64,000 nucleotides of DNA from Pseudoflavitalea sp. G-6-1-2 (GCF_012927185.1 NZ_JABBGB010000002.1:124001-188000); one strand, 5' to 3'; numbered from the stretch's first letter, positions 9,163-19,021 are shown. The notes: generated by a model from the sequence alone, not told the origin. Program-made: numbers and translations.

Positions 9163-9267
9163 AATAATTTCTTTGGAAACAGGAATGTTAAAAGATGGAA
9201 TGAAAAAATCCGGCGGGCTAGCAGTGTTCAACTGCTTGTGCCGACCGGATCTTATTGTCAATCACAC

Positions 9268-9630
9268 CTACTGCGATATTTCGAGCAGGATCAGTTTCAA
9301 AGGCGTCTTGCCTACATTGGTTGTTACATGGGCTGGTTCCGGAGCAAACGTTGCCGACTGGCCGGCTTTGATATGCAATGTTTCTGTTTTTCCGTTTACA
9401 TGCGCTACGCGTAATGTTCCCGAATTGAGCGCATAGATCACATGCACGGGATGCGTATGTGCCGTGGTTTTTTCACCCGGCTGAAATGTTACCAGCATCA
9501 ATTTTGAGTTGAGTGTATCACCCAGCAGTTTGCACATTTTTGGATTGGACGACATATAATCCTGTGAGTGGGCGCCGGCTGCTATCAGCAGCAAGGCAGC
9601 GAGTATGCAGAAAACCTTTACCTGTCTCAT
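9268..9630 (-). CDS. Secreted cupin-domain protein
   Basis: From the ATG at 9630 the protein has 120 residues and opens with a clear signal peptide (MRQVKVFCILAALLLIAAGA, cleavage near AHSQ). An upstream in-frame ATG at 9708 would add 26 residues that spoil the signal, so I prefer 9630. The mature part is a small beta-barrel cupin with metal-binding-like histidines in TTAHTHPVHVIYALNSG and a second motif near AGQSATFAPEPAHVTTN. Function is unknown; related periplasmic cupins bind small ligands or metals. Confidence 0.8.
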   Translation of the reverse strand: MRQVKVFCILAALLLIAAGAHSQDYMSSNPKMCKLLGDTLNSKLMLVTFQPGEKTTAHTHPVHVIYALNSGTLRVAHVNGKTETLHIKAGQSATFAPEPAHVTTNVGKTPLKLILLEISQ

Positions 9631-9720
9631 ACTTTTTTGTTTTAAGTGAAGAAAACTTGCATGAGTGTACGGATAGCAAAGGCTTCGGAGCAAGGACAGG
9701 TATAACAAGAACTAATGCTG

Positions 9721-9728
9721 CAAAGGTA
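9721..9728 (-). promoter_or_regulatory. -7 promoter element of the cupin gene
   Basis: On the minus strand TACCTTTG matches TAnnTTTG exactly and would start a transcript about 85 bases before the ATG at 9630. No convincing -33 element is visible. Confidence 0.35.
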
Positions 9729-9773
9729 CAGCAATTTTGGAGCTTCAGCAGCCCGCGGCATTGAGTAAAGTCA

Positions 9774-10625
9774 TTAATTCCGGATCAGCATCGCCAGCTG
9801 TGTTTCTGCTATGCTGAAGTCGTACACCATGCGGTAAAGATCGATCCTGCTGAGGGTGGTAAATCCATGCTCTGACAGCCTGGGCGAAGGTGTTTCGGTA
9901 ACCAGCAGTTCAAAATGGTAATTGCCTTTTCCTCTGAAAACAAATGGCTTGCAATCCCGCGGATTCGGTGCAATGGCAATGGCTTTTTCATCGTGCTTCA
10001 GGGCCTTTGGTTTGCCCGTGGTATCGCAGAATTTGAAATCATCCGATTCGGGTGCATAAGTGCTCCAGGTGTCCGGATCGCTTTCTTCCGACAACCATCC
10101 CAGGAACTGGCGGTTATTGGGAAAACCGTACAAAGGTTTCGTGTGATTGTTCTTTATGGTGAACTGTGCTTTCTCTCCTTTTGTGAAAGGTCCGTCTGGT
10201 AAGAATTGCAGCATTTTATCAGGCTGCTGATAACGCATGATCTTTATCTCCTTGATGTAGTCGCCGGTTTGTTTGCCAGTGGCAAGAAGAACGAATACAT
10301 CCACCCACTCAGTTTTGCTATCGATAATGAGTTCATCGGTAACCAGGCGGATATCGGCTGATTTCAGTTTTACATTCAGCTTGTAGGTGCCGTCTGTTAC
10401 TTCATCTCCATACTGATAGAGTCTGTTGTACTGATATTGAATGATACCCGGAAACTCATCGTAAATAAAATTCACGTACGTGTAATTGTTTCGGGCCAGA
10501 TAAAAATGCACATACTCGGTTTGCTTCACTCCTTTTTCGGCAGACAGAATAACGTTCACTCTTTTTTGTGCCTGTGCCAGTGAAACGAATGAAAAAAATA
10601 TAGTGAGTAGAAGGGTGTATTTCAT
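9774..10625 (-). CDS. Secreted protein of unknown function
   Basis: I do not recognise the family. The 283-residue product has a signal peptide (MKYTLLLTIFFSFVSLAQAQ) and a soluble, beta-rich mature region with several tyrosine-rich strands and no catalytic motif that I can identify. It follows the LytT regulator gene by 21 bases on the same strand and is likely the third gene of the LytS-LytT operon, so it may be a periplasmic accessory or target of that system. Confidence 0.75.
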   Translation of the reverse strand: MKYTLLLTIFFSFVSLAQAQKRVNVILSAEKGVKQTEYVHFYLARNNYTYVNFIYDEFPGIIQYQYNRLYQYGDEVTDGTYKLNVKLKSADIRLVTDELIIDSKTEWVDVFVLLATGKQTGDYIKEIKIMRYQQPDKMLQFLPDGPFTKGEKAQFTIKNNHTKPLYGFPNNRQFLGWLSEESDPDTWSTYAPESDDFKFCDTTGKPKALKHDEKAIAIAPNPRDCKPFVFRGKGNYHFELLVTETPSPRLSEHGFTTLSRIDLYRMVYDFSIAETQLAMLIRN

Positions 10626-10646
10626 GCTGATCGTTTTTACGATCCG

Positions 10647-11366
10647 CTATTGCTGAAACAGTTTCACTACATGCCGGTAACTTTTTCCCAGTGGCAGTTC
10701 TTTTCCGTTTTTCAGCCGGATCATATTTCCATCAATATAGTTCACAAATCGCTTATTGATGATAAATGATTTGTGGATCCTGAGAAATATTTCAGCCGGA
10801 AGCTGTTCTTCAAAACTGGTCAATGTTCTGGGAGTGAGCAGGAACTTCTGTTCGTTCCAGACTTTTACATAATTGCCCAGACTTTCGAGGTAGTAGATTT
10901 CGTTGAGCGCAAGCTGCACCAGCTTCTTGTCCGATTTGATGTAGATCTGCGCAGCATCGGCTGCCGGCGCTGATGCAGGAGCCGCAGGGAGTGTGGATGA
11001 ATGCTTCAGTGTATGCAGCGATAAAGCACGGTTAGCTGCTTTGAGAAAACGATCGAATCGAAATGGTTTCAGCAGGTAATCACAAACCTCCAGTTCAAAG
11101 CTTTCCAGTGCATGCTCTTCATAAGCCGAAGTGATGATCACCAGTGGCTTTTGAGGAAGTGTACGCAACAATTCCAGTCCGGTTAATTTGGGCATACGGA
11201 TATCGAGAAAGATCAGGTCTACCTGCTGCCGGTTGAGAAATGCCAGCGCTTCCGTTGCGAGGTAACATTGTCCGGCAAGCTCCAGAAACGGAATGTCTTC
11301 CATATATTTCAGGATCACTTCATGTGCCAGCGGCTCATCATCCACTATCAGGCATCTCATTGTCAT
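10647..11366 (-). CDS. LytTR-family response regulator
   Basis: The 239-residue protein has a receiver domain (acidic pocket DDE at 9-11, phospho-acceptor D55 in LIFLDIRMPK, T/S and K in VIITSAYEEH and DYLLKPF) and a C-terminal LytTR DNA-binding domain (about 140-239; IYYLESLGNYVKVW, FLRIHKSFIINKRFV). Its start overlaps the end of the sensor kinase gene by 4 bases (ATGA). LytTR regulators usually act on a few nearby genes; the divergent ABC/permease-peptidase operon is an attractive target but this is inference. Confidence 0.93.
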   Translation of the reverse strand: MTMRCLIVDDEPLAHEVILKYMEDIPFLELAGQCYLATEALAFLNRQQVDLIFLDIRMPKLTGLELLRTLPQKPLVIITSAYEEHALESFELEVCDYLLKPFRFDRFLKAANRALSLHTLKHSSTLPAAPASAPAADAAQIYIKSDKKLVQLALNEIYYLESLGNYVKVWNEQKFLLTPRTLTSFEEQLPAEIFLRIHKSFIINKRFVNYIDGNMIRLKNGKELPLGKSYRHVVKLFQQ

Positions 11367-12859
11367 ATCAATTGCAATTCCAGTTCAGCTTTAAAAATAT
11401 GATCATTGTTTTGTATGCTCAATTTATGCTTTTCCGGGTAAAGCAGTTGCAGTCTTCTGCGAAGGTTCTCCAAACCAATACCGTGGCTGCTCTCCCCTGC
11501 TTCTTCAAACGAATTGCTGCAGGTGAAATGCAGGCGACTGGCAGTTGCTGTGAGCTTCATCTCAAGCCAGGCTGCATCTTCAGCCGGTTCGATGCCATGT
11601 TTGAAGGCATTCTCCACCAGTACAATCAACAGCAAAGGCGCAATGCTTGCAGCATCCGGCTCGATATGCTGTTCGAATCTGATATCGGGTTTTCGTTTCA
11701 GTCTTATCTGCTGCAATTGAATATAGTCTTCGATATAGGTAAGCTCGCTTTGCACCGGCACCAACGGATCTTTTGCTTTGTAGATCACGTAACGCATGAG
11801 ATCACTCAGACGTAAAATGCTTTCCGGCGTTTGGGAAGATCCCGTGAGGCTCAGAGCGTACAGGTTATTGAGTGTATTGAAGAAGAAATGCGGATTCAGC
11901 TGCTGCTTCAAAAGGTCCAGCTCTGTTTCTGCTTTTTCTTTTTCAAGTGTGGTGATGCGTGTGCTCTGCTTGTTCCAGTGAATGGCCATCACAATTGGCA
12001 GACTGATAAAGAGTATAGCCAGTGCCCCTGAAGCATTTTCGAGTTGGAAGGGATTGGGAGGGAAAATATACCCGAATCGCTGATTGATGGGAAGCCAGTT
12101 GAGCAACTGCGTAATCAACGGATAACTGATGCCTACCACAGCGAACGCTGCCAGTACATACATCACTGTGCCTTTTGTTTTGAGCACTTTCGGTACCAGT
12201 ATCCGATTGTTGAGCAGAAAGTAAAAATATCCGCAGCAGTACATGAAGAACAGCTGCAACAGAAAAGAAAAGAATGTGCCGAAGTGAGTAAACACTTTCA
12301 GGAGGTTGAACTCGAATCCCAGTAAGAGTATGCCATGTTTGTCGTACTCAGGATTGCCTTCACTGTTCACTGCCATTACAGCCAGTATCACGGAGATGCA
12401 GGCGATGCTGAGCAGCAGGGCTTTCTCCAGGCTGAGCGTTCTGTACCATCGCAGTTTGGTTTTGCGCTGCATCAGGTAGGTATTCAGACTGAGCGCAAGT
12501 TCAAGAATGATACTGAACAGCGCTGCCTGAACAATCAACTGAGCAATCTGATTATGGTCACGAAGCAAAAATGGTACGATCGCCATCAGCAATGAGAGAT
12601 ACACGGGAAAAAAGATGATCCAGCAGAGCCGGTACTTTTTCGGAGTGAGCCGCTGTTTCCATCTTGCCCTGTTCAGAGAAAAGTACAGTACCGGGGCCAT
12701 CGCCAGCATCTCCTGCAGCAACTGTGTGCCAAAGTAATGCCAGTACATTCCTTTTGCAAGTGGCAGATTAAGTATAGCCATCCAGCAGTAAGCTCCGATG
12801 TAAAGGATCGTTTCAAACTGCGTTGCCATTGTCTCACGAATGCGGTACCATAGATTCAT
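11363..12859 (-). CDS. LytS/YehU-type sensor histidine kinase
   Basis: This 498-residue protein has about seven to eight TM segments over the first 290 residues, a short coiled segment (TTLEKEKAETELDLLKQQL), the His_kinase box LNPHFFFNTLNNLYALSL with the phospho-accepting histidine, and an HATPase domain with VLVENAFKHGIEP (N box) and HGIGLENLRRRL (G box). It is cotranscribed with the LytTR regulator (4-base overlap). The integral-membrane sensor has no recognisable ligand domain. Confidence 0.92.
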   Translation of the reverse strand: MNLWYRIRETMATQFETILYIGAYCWMAILNLPLAKGMYWHYFGTQLLQEMLAMAPVLYFSLNRARWKQRLTPKKYRLCWIIFFPVYLSLLMAIVPFLLRDHNQIAQLIVQAALFSIILELALSLNTYLMQRKTKLRWYRTLSLEKALLLSIACISVILAVMAVNSEGNPEYDKHGILLLGFEFNLLKVFTHFGTFFSFLLQLFFMYCCGYFYFLLNNRILVPKVLKTKGTVMYVLAAFAVVGISYPLITQLLNWLPINQRFGYIFPPNPFQLENASGALAILFISLPIVMAIHWNKQSTRITTLEKEKAETELDLLKQQLNPHFFFNTLNNLYALSLTGSSQTPESILRLSDLMRYVIYKAKDPLVPVQSELTYIEDYIQLQQIRLKRKPDIRFEQHIEPDAASIAPLLLIVLVENAFKHGIEPAEDAAWLEMKLTATASRLHFTCSNSFEEAGESSHGIGLENLRRRLQLLYPEKHKLSIQNNDHIFKAELELQLI

Positions 12860-13012
12860 ACGGATGATTCAATGGATAAAAGAACACCCCATTTTCTTCT
12901 TCCACAAATTTTAATGATGAACTACCCTGATTTGATGATGACAGTCGTTTCGCCCTGAAAACAGCATCCTGCATCAGTTGATCATCCTGCCGGCTCCTTT
13001 GCTCATTAATTG

Positions 13013-13042
13013 TTGAACAGCGCATTAGACGTAACTACTTTG
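13013..13042 (+). promoter_or_regulatory. Likely promoter of the ABC/peptidase operon
   Basis: TTG (13013-13015), 20 bases, then TACTTTG (13036-13042), one base short of TAnnTTTG. Transcription would begin about 16 bases before the ATG at 13065. Confidence 0.45.
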
Positions 13043-13064
13043 CTGTTGCAATAAACCATTTGCC

Positions 13065-13967
13065 ATGCAACGACTACAGATCAACTCTATCACCAAGACC
13101 TACTCCAACGGGGTTAAAGCGCTGAACAATATCTCCCTCAATGTAAGTAACGGGATGTTCGGACTGCTCGGACCCAACGGTGCCGGAAAGTCAAGCCTGA
13201 TGCGGACTCTGGCCACCCTGCAATATCCTGACAGCGGACAGGTCCTCTTCGACGGAAAGGATATTTTCGCCGACCCGCAACAACTGAAAAAACAGCTTGG
13301 CTACCTGCCGCAGGATTTCGGCGTTTATCCCAAATTAAGTGCGTTGGAACTGCTCAACCATATGGCCATTCTGAAAGGCCTCCTCAACAAAACCGAACGA
13401 AAAGAACAAGTACAGAGCCTGCTGCAGCAGACCAATCTTTACGAAGTGAGAAAGCACGCGGTAAGCTCTTTCTCCGGAGGTATGCGACAACGCTTCGGCA
13501 TTGCTCAGGCATTGCTGGGCAATCCGCAACTGCTGATCGTAGATGAACCAACCGCAGGCCTCGATCCACTCGAAAGGAACAGGTTCCATCACCTGCTCAC
13601 AGAGATCGGAGAACAGGTAGTGGTGATCCTTAGCACGCATATCGTGGAAGATGTGCACGATCTCTGTCCGGAAATGGCAGTGATGGCAAACGGACAGGTA
13701 GTGTTGCAAGGAAAACCAGATCAGCTCACAGAGTTGCTGCAGGGCCGGGTGTGGAAGAAAAGCGTTTCGAAAGCTGCACTGGAACAATACCAGCAGAACC
13801 TTCAGCTGATCTCCACCCGAATTTCCGGTGGCCGGTTCGAAGTGCATGTGCTGTCTGATACCTGCCCTGATAGCGGGTTTGAGCCGTTCGAAGCAGATAT
13901 AGAGGATGTTTATTTTTCATCCATAGCTGGACTCATCCGTTCCGGAAAGGAGGTGGCAGCATGCTGA
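13065..13967 (+). CDS. ABC transporter ATP-binding protein
   Basis: The 300-residue ATPase has Walker A GPNGAGKSS, Q-loop GYLPQDFG, signature SSFSGGMRQR and Walker B LLIVDEPTAGLD, with the H-loop in LSTHIVEDV. A C-terminal segment of about 80 residues follows the core, as in DrrA/CcmA-like exporters. Its last codons overlap the start of the permease-peptidase gene (ATG at 13961), so the two products very probably form one transporter. Confidence 0.93.
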   Translation: MQRLQINSITKTYSNGVKALNNISLNVSNGMFGLLGPNGAGKSSLMRTLATLQYPDSGQVLFDGKDIFADPQQLKKQLGYLPQDFGVYPKLSALELLNHMAILKGLLNKTERKEQVQSLLQQTNLYEVRKHAVSSFSGGMRQRFGIAQALLGNPQLLIVDEPTAGLDPLERNRFHHLLTEIGEQVVVILSTHIVEDVHDLCPEMAVMANGQVVLQGKPDQLTELLQGRVWKKSVSKAALEQYQQNLQLISTRISGGRFEVHVLSDTCPDSGFEPFEADIEDVYFSSIAGLIRSGKEVAAC

Positions 13968-16900
13968 ACCAATTATTGAAATTCGAACTGAAATATCATT
14001 TCAGGCAACTTACTTTCATTGCGTCTGTGCTGATCTTTATTGTGCTGGGATGGATCATGAGCAAGGGAAATTTCGGAAGCGAAGAGCTCCATAAGAATGC
14101 ACCTTATGTGATCAATTATATCATTTGCCTGCTCAGCCTGTTCGTTATTTTCGTGAGCATGGTGGTGGGTGCAAATGTGCTCCTGCGCGATCAGGCTTCG
14201 GGAATGGAATCTCTCCTCTTCGCAACGCCACTTAAAAAGATTGGTTGGTTTGCTGTGCGACTGGTCGGATTTATCCTGGCTGTTTTTCTGATCTTTACAA
14301 TGGCCGTACCAGGCATGATGGTTTGCTTTGCGGGCGTAGACCCTGCCCGGCTGGGAACTGCAAGTATGCTGGCCTATCTGCAACCATTGCTTGCATTCGG
14401 ATTACCCAATGTAATCTTTTGTTGCAGCATCGTTTTTGCCACAGCCCTGCTGAGCAGGAGTGCGAAGATGGTGTATGCGGCAGGCGTACTGCTTTTCATA
14501 CTCTACTTAACGGGATCGATACTGGGCAACTCGCCAATGCTTGCCGGCTCTGCCATGAAAACAAACGACGGATCCTTATTGCCTTACCTGCTCGATCCAT
14601 TCGGTATCAATGCATTCTTTCTCGAAACAAGGAACTGGACTGTGATCGACCGCAACCAGCGATTGTTTCCGGTGAGTGGTGTATTTGCACTGAACAGGAT
14701 CCTGTGGATCGGCGTTTCAATATTGTTGCTGCTGCTGAGTTATCGTCGGTTCAGATTCAGCATTGCAGAAGTTAGAGCAAAGAAACCGAAACAACTTCGC
14801 CATGAAGAGGTAGCGGTTGTTGCTTATCATCCCGTTACTGTTCAGGCCAACTCTTCACAATACTTAAGGCAGGCATTTGGTGCGCAGTGCCGGCTGGAAC
14901 TCGCATCGGTGTTCAGGCATCTGGGCTTTCTGTTTATGATGGTGCTATGGGTTTTCATGTATCTGATCGACCTGAAAGAAGGAGCGCTGGAAGGTCCGTA
15001 TGGTATGAAATTCCATGCCATCACCGGATACATTGTGGAGAATCTTATTTCTGTTCGACCAGGATTGCTGTTGTTGCTCTTTTATGGCGCAGAGATCATT
15101 TATCGCGAACGGGCTGTAAAAGTTGAAGGACTTGTGTTCAGCACACCGGTTCCTTCGCTGCTGCTCTGGGGTGCCAAGACCGCTACCCTGCTGATGCTGG
15201 TGCTGTTGCTTACTTCTGTGAACATCCTGATGGGTATATGCGTGCAGCTGGTACTCGGTGAACCGATCGAATGGAGTTTGTATGCAATTTTATATTACTA
15301 CAGTGCTTTGCCGTTATTCTTCTTCACTATTCTCATTGTATTTGTGCAAACACTCACCGGGAACAAGTTTGCGGGGTTACTGGTGAGTGGTGTAGTGATT
15401 GGGATTATCGTGTTTGCAAGAAATCTGGGCATCGATAATCAACTGACAGGTTATGCACTCCTGCCCGAGATGAAATATTCTCCGATGAATGGCTGGGGGC
15501 ATTATACGCATGTCATCAACTGGTATTTGTTGTTGGGAAGTTTTCCGGCGATCATTCTGGCATTGCTTACTGCGGCTATATGGCGTGGAACCGGATCGGT
15601 ACCTTTCCGTAAACGCCTGCAAACTGTTCCGAAAATATTGGGAAGAAAAGGCCTGGTAGTGATAGTGTTGGCGCTTGCCGGATGGATCGCTACAGGAAGT
15701 TATATTCAGATGCGTACAAACCGGGGCGGAATTGCAGCCGACAGAAAAGCTTACAACAACTGGAAGATTCTATATGAGAAAAAATATGGTGCAGAAAGAA
15801 AGATGCAACAGCCATACGTGATCGCTGTAAAAACCAAAGTGGATCTGTATCCTGAGCTGGGCACGTATGCTGTGGATGGTGAGTATGTGATCAGGAATGA
15901 ATCTGCTTCGACTATATCCCTGCTCTGGCTTGGCATTTCTCCGGAAGTGACAAGCGCCAGCATCAAAGTGCCCGGCGCATCACCGGTTCAGCCGGACGAA
16001 CAATTCAGGCAATATCGTTTCAAACTGGCTTCGCCGCTGAAGCCTGGCGATACCTGTCGTGTGTTATTCACTATGCAGGTAGACCGCTCCGGCTTTCTTC
16101 CCTTCAACACCGAACATGCAGTAGTGAACAATGGATCATATGTGGAGCTGGAAAAATATCTTCCTTACTTCGGATACAACAACAGACTGGAGGTCTTTGC
16201 CTATGACGTAAGAGCAAAAGCCGGACTGGGCCCCACACAAAACGAAACGCCTGCAGACAGCAACTATCATTTTGTAGATTATGAAAGCATTCTGTCAACG
16301 GAAGCTGGTCAAACTGCCATAACAGTGGGTAGTCTTGTAAAGCAGTGGCAGGAAGGCCAGAGAAGTTATTTCCATTACAAAACAGAAAGGTCCATTCCAT
16401 TCATGTTTGCGTTTAGCTCTGCAAAATATTCGATGATGTTGTCCAAAGAGAATGGCATTGCTTACGCTGTTTATTATCACGCCGGAATGGAAGAAAACCT
16501 TCCGGTACTGATGCAGGCCCTGAAGGATGCAGGTAATTATGGGAGTATGAATTTCGCGCCCTACCCTCACAATGTGCTTTCACTTGTGGAGCTCCCGCAT
16601 TATCCGGGTGCAGCAACTGCCTATCCCGGTGTGGTGTTCAGTAAAGACAAATTCAATTTCGCCAGTGATTTCAGGGATAGCACCAAAGCAAATCAGGTGT
16701 ATATGATCACGGCTCATGAAACTGCACATCAGTGGTGGGCAGATATTATGTTACCCTATTTAGGTCCGGGTTGCCAGATGCTCACCGAGTCTCTTGCAAA
16801 ATATACGGAGATCGTCGCTTTGGAAAAACGTTATGGGAGAATGCAGGTACGCAATTATCTGGATACCGATCAGGAACTATATTTCAAAATGCGCAATGAA

Positions 16901-17488
16901 GGCAATGAAAAAGAATTGCCGTTGAGCACTTCAGATCAGGGAGTTGTTTACTACCAGAAAGGCGGACTGACCTTGTTTGCCATCAAAGAAGCGATCGGTG
17001 AAGAGCAAATGAACAAAGTGCTGGCGACAATGATCAGCAAATACACGCCTCCCGGCAGAGCCGCCATCCCGCAGGATTTTATTCGTGAACTTAAATCTGT
17101 TGCTGATTCTTCAAAACATGCTTTCATCGATGATCTGCTTACAAGAGTAATCGTCTACGATGCAGCGCTGAAGCTGGTTAGCTGCAACAAACTCCCGAAC
17201 GGACAATATGAATTGAAGCTGGATGCTACGTTGCTCAAAAAAGATTATACCTCCGGAAAACCGGAATCTGCTTTAGTGAATGATGATGTTTCGATTGCCG
17301 TTTTTGATCAACCTGAAAGCGCATGGAACAATCAAACGAAACCTGTGCATACGCAACGTTTCCATTTCTCTGCTTCTCAGAACCAGGTGAAAATTGTGCT
17401 GGATAAGAACCCTGCAGCAGTAGCAATCGATCCGATGAATTGTATGATCGATGAAAACAGGGATAATAATGTACTGGTTTTGCAGTAA
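13961..17488 (+). CDS. ABC permease fused to an M1-type (gluzincin) aminopeptidase
   Basis: This 1175-residue chain combines an N-terminal ABC-2-like permease with two sets of TMs (about 15-260 and 325-560), a further TM near 565, and a C-terminal extracytoplasmic peptidase. The zinc site is HETAHQWW at 919-926, with the third ligand glutamate in MLTESLAKY near 943, as in M1-type gluzincins. I see no clear GAMEN exopeptidase motif, so aminopeptidase activity is inferred from the family. The permease could export a peptide that the tethered peptidase processes, or import the products. It overlaps the ATPase gene and is divergent from the LytS/LytT operon. Confidence 0.9.
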   Translation: MLNQLLKFELKYHFRQLTFIASVLIFIVLGWIMSKGNFGSEELHKNAPYVINYIICLLSLFVIFVSMVVGANVLLRDQASGMESLLFATPLKKIGWFAVRLVGFILAVFLIFTMAVPGMMVCFAGVDPARLGTASMLAYLQPLLAFGLPNVIFCCSIVFATALLSRSAKMVYAAGVLLFILYLTGSILGNSPMLAGSAMKTNDGSLLPYLLDPFGINAFFLETRNWTVIDRNQRLFPVSGVFALNRILWIGVSILLLLLSYRRFRFSIAEVRAKKPKQLRHEEVAVVAYHPVTVQANSSQYLRQAFGAQCRLELASVFRHLGFLFMMVLWVFMYLIDLKEGALEGPYGMKFHAITGYIVENLISVRPGLLLLLFYGAEIIYRERAVKVEGLVFSTPVPSLLLWGAKTATLLMLVLLLTSVNILMGICVQLVLGEPIEWSLYAILYYYSALPLFFFTILIVFVQTLTGNKFAGLLVSGVVIGIIVFARNLGIDNQLTGYALLPEMKYSPMNGWGHYTHVINWYLLLGSFPAIILALLTAAIWRGTGSVPFRKRLQTVPKILGRKGLVVIVLALAGWIATGSYIQMRTNRGGIAADRKAYNNWKILYEKKYGAERKMQQPYVIAVKTKVDLYPELGTYAVDGEYVIRNESASTISLLWLGISPEVTSASIKVPGASPVQPDEQFRQYRFKLASPLKPGDTCRVLFTMQVDRSGFLPFNTEHAVVNNGSYVELEKYLPYFGYNNRLEVFAYDVRAKAGLGPTQNETPADSNYHFVDYESILSTEAGQTAITVGSLVKQWQEGQRSYFHYKTERSIPFMFAFSSAKYSMMLSKENGIAYAVYYHAGMEENLPVLMQALKDAGNYGSMNFAPYPHNVLSLVELPHYPGAATAYPGVVFSKDKFNFASDFRDSTKANQVYMITAHETAHQWWADIMLPYLGPGCQMLTESLAKYTEIVALEKRYGRMQVRNYLDTDQELYFKMRNEGNEKELPLSTSDQGVVYYQKGGLTLFAIKEAIGEEQMNKVLATMISKYTPPGRAAIPQDFIRELKSVADSSKHAFIDDLLTRVIVYDAALKLVSCNKLPNGQYELKLDATLLKKDYTSGKPESALVNDDVSIAVFDQPESAWNNQTKPVHTQRFHFSASQNQVKIVLDKNPAAVAIDPMNCMIDENRDNNVLVLQ

Positions 17489-17551
17489 TCCTTGCTGCTT
17501 CAGCTAATTTTATTTATGATTTCTTTCTATGGGTTCATTGTATATTTGGAT

Positions 17552-18043
17552 ATGAAAAATCTGATCACGTCCCTTCTGATTCTGATAGGGTTTGCTGCTG
17601 CGGGGCAAACTTCCGGCAACGGATTGAAAGCTGATGCCAGTTATTGTAATGTGCGATTTGGGTATTGCATAAAATATCCTGAAGCAGTTTTGTTTCCGCA
17701 GGAAGAATCTGCCAATAGCGATGGCAGGGTATTCTTCAACAAAAAAGATGAAACTGTGCTCGCAGTTTTCGGTCGTTTCAATCAGGATGAAAACGGAGAT
17801 CCCATTACACTGGCAAAGCAGTACAAAGATGATCTGGCAAGGCTTCAAAAGGAAGCAACAATAACCTATAAAAGTCTCGGCAAAGATTTCTACGTGATCT
17901 CAGGCAAACGTAAAGGCAAAACATTTTATCATAAGATGATTTTGAAAAATGATGCGTTCTGTTTTGCTTTACTCGAATACAGTGATGCCGAAAAAGCAGT
18001 GTTTGATAAATATGCAGGAGTTGTAGCATCAACGTTCAAATAA
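17552..18043 (+). CDS. Small secreted protein of unknown function
   Basis: I chose the ATG at 17552, which gives 163 residues with a signal peptide (MKNLITSLLILIGFAAAGQT). The frame is open further upstream only through a TTG codon and would bury the signal. The mature protein has two cysteines (YCNVRFGYCIKYP) and a compact alpha/beta body similar in feel to periplasmic PsbP/DcrB-like or photosystem-like small folds (KQYKDDLARL, VFDKYAGVVASTFK). No enzyme motif is seen. TATATTTG directly before the ATG would imply a nearly leaderless transcript. Confidence 0.75.
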   Translation: MKNLITSLLILIGFAAAGQTSGNGLKADASYCNVRFGYCIKYPEAVLFPQEESANSDGRVFFNKKDETVLAVFGRFNQDENGDPITLAKQYKDDLARLQKEATITYKSLGKDFYVISGKRKGKTFYHKMILKNDAFCFALLEYSDAEKAVFDKYAGVVASTFK

Positions 18044-18076
18044 GCATACAGGCCTATAGTTGGTCACATAAATGAT

Positions 18077-18110
18077 AAGCCCGCACTCAGTTGAAGTGCT
18101 GGGCTTTTTC
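18077..18110 (+). terminator. Intrinsic terminator
   Basis: AGCCCGCACT pairs with AGTGCTGGGCT (one bulge) around a 7-base loop, followed by TTTTT. It closes the plus-strand transcript that began at 13065. Confidence 0.75.
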
Positions 18111-18120
18111 TATGCTTACA

Positions 18121-18972
18121 TTATTTTCTTTTTCTGTGTTTGAAGAGCCATTTCGGGATTTCTTCGGTGGCGTAAAGCAGGTAGAAGGTTTCGTGTTTTA
18201 GTCCATCTACTTCCCAAAACCTGAGTCCGGGTGCCTTTATCGCTTTCAGCTTTTGATATAAGATCCAATCGCTTTGGTATGGGTTTTCTTCGTCTGCATT
18301 TCCGTGAGTGATCCAAAGCGGAACCTGTTTTAGTTTATTCAGATTGTTGAAAGCTGCTACGCCGGAGATATTGATACCGGCAGCAAACAAATCTGGCCTG
18401 AGTTCTATGCTGTTGATAACGCCTGATCCGCCCATGGACATGCCCATGATATAGATCCGATGCGGGTCGATATTGAGTGTGCGTTTCAGTGAATCGATCA
18501 GCTGTAATGCAGTGCTGAGACAAGGATCAGGAATGGATGTTTCTGTGTTTAATATCGCATCATGAATATAATTAGATGATCGTACAGGAAATTGCGGGGC
18601 AATCACATATGCGGGATACTTTTCCCTTATCGATTGCTGGGCCCAGAACTTCACCAGAATACCCAGTTGTTCGGTATTGTTGGTGCCAACTGCGTTGGAG
18701 CCATGTAGAACCACTACCAGTGGGTATTTGCTGCTCTTCCTTTGCTGAACAGGATCGAGCTGGCGGTACTGAGTAGTAATGTTGTTTTTCCCGGTAAAGC
18801 TATGCGGATTAAAGGTTTCGTTGGGCAGATCGAGAATGGTTTTCCGGATGGCAGTGATGCTGTCTCTGCTGATGGTTACAGATGTTTTGAAGTAGCCGGT
18901 ATCGGATTGGGCTAACCCGGTGGTGGCTATGATGGATGAAAGAATGGTGTTGAGGAGCGCGGGTTTGATCAT
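18121..18972 (-). CDS. Secreted alpha/beta hydrolase (esterase/PHB-depolymerase-like)
   Basis: The 283-residue protein has an N-terminal hydrophobic signal (MIKPALLNTILSSIIATTGL). The fold markers are an oxyanion strand LVVVLHGSNAVG, the nucleophile elbow GMSMGG, the acid residue in THGNADEE and the catalytic histidine in GLKHETF. The pattern fits feruloyl-esterase or PHB-depolymerase-like carboxylesterases of the prolyl-oligopeptidase-related group that are common in Bacteroidota. Substrate unknown. A 14-bp palindrome lies 50 bases upstream. Confidence 0.85.
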   Translation of the reverse strand: MIKPALLNTILSSIIATTGLAQSDTGYFKTSVTISRDSITAIRKTILDLPNETFNPHSFTGKNNITTQYRQLDPVQQRKSSKYPLVVVLHGSNAVGTNNTEQLGILVKFWAQQSIREKYPAYVIAPQFPVRSSNYIHDAILNTETSIPDPCLSTALQLIDSLKRTLNIDPHRIYIMGMSMGGSGVINSIELRPDLFAAGINISGVAAFNNLNKLKQVPLWITHGNADEENPYQSDWILYQKLKAIKAPGLRFWEVDGLKHETFYLLYATEEIPKWLFKHRKRK

Positions 18973-19021
18973 TCTGCAATACTATGAAAGATTACGGCAT
19001 GATCAAATCGATATCCTTTTC

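Noticed and set aside
9631-9708. Upstream ATG for the cupin protein
   Set aside because: Adds 26 residues that bury the signal peptide and lie downstream of a likely promoter leader.
17492-17551. TTG start extending the small secreted protein by 20 residues
   Set aside because: It would place an extra hydrophobic stretch before a good signal peptide; the ATG at 17552 is better.
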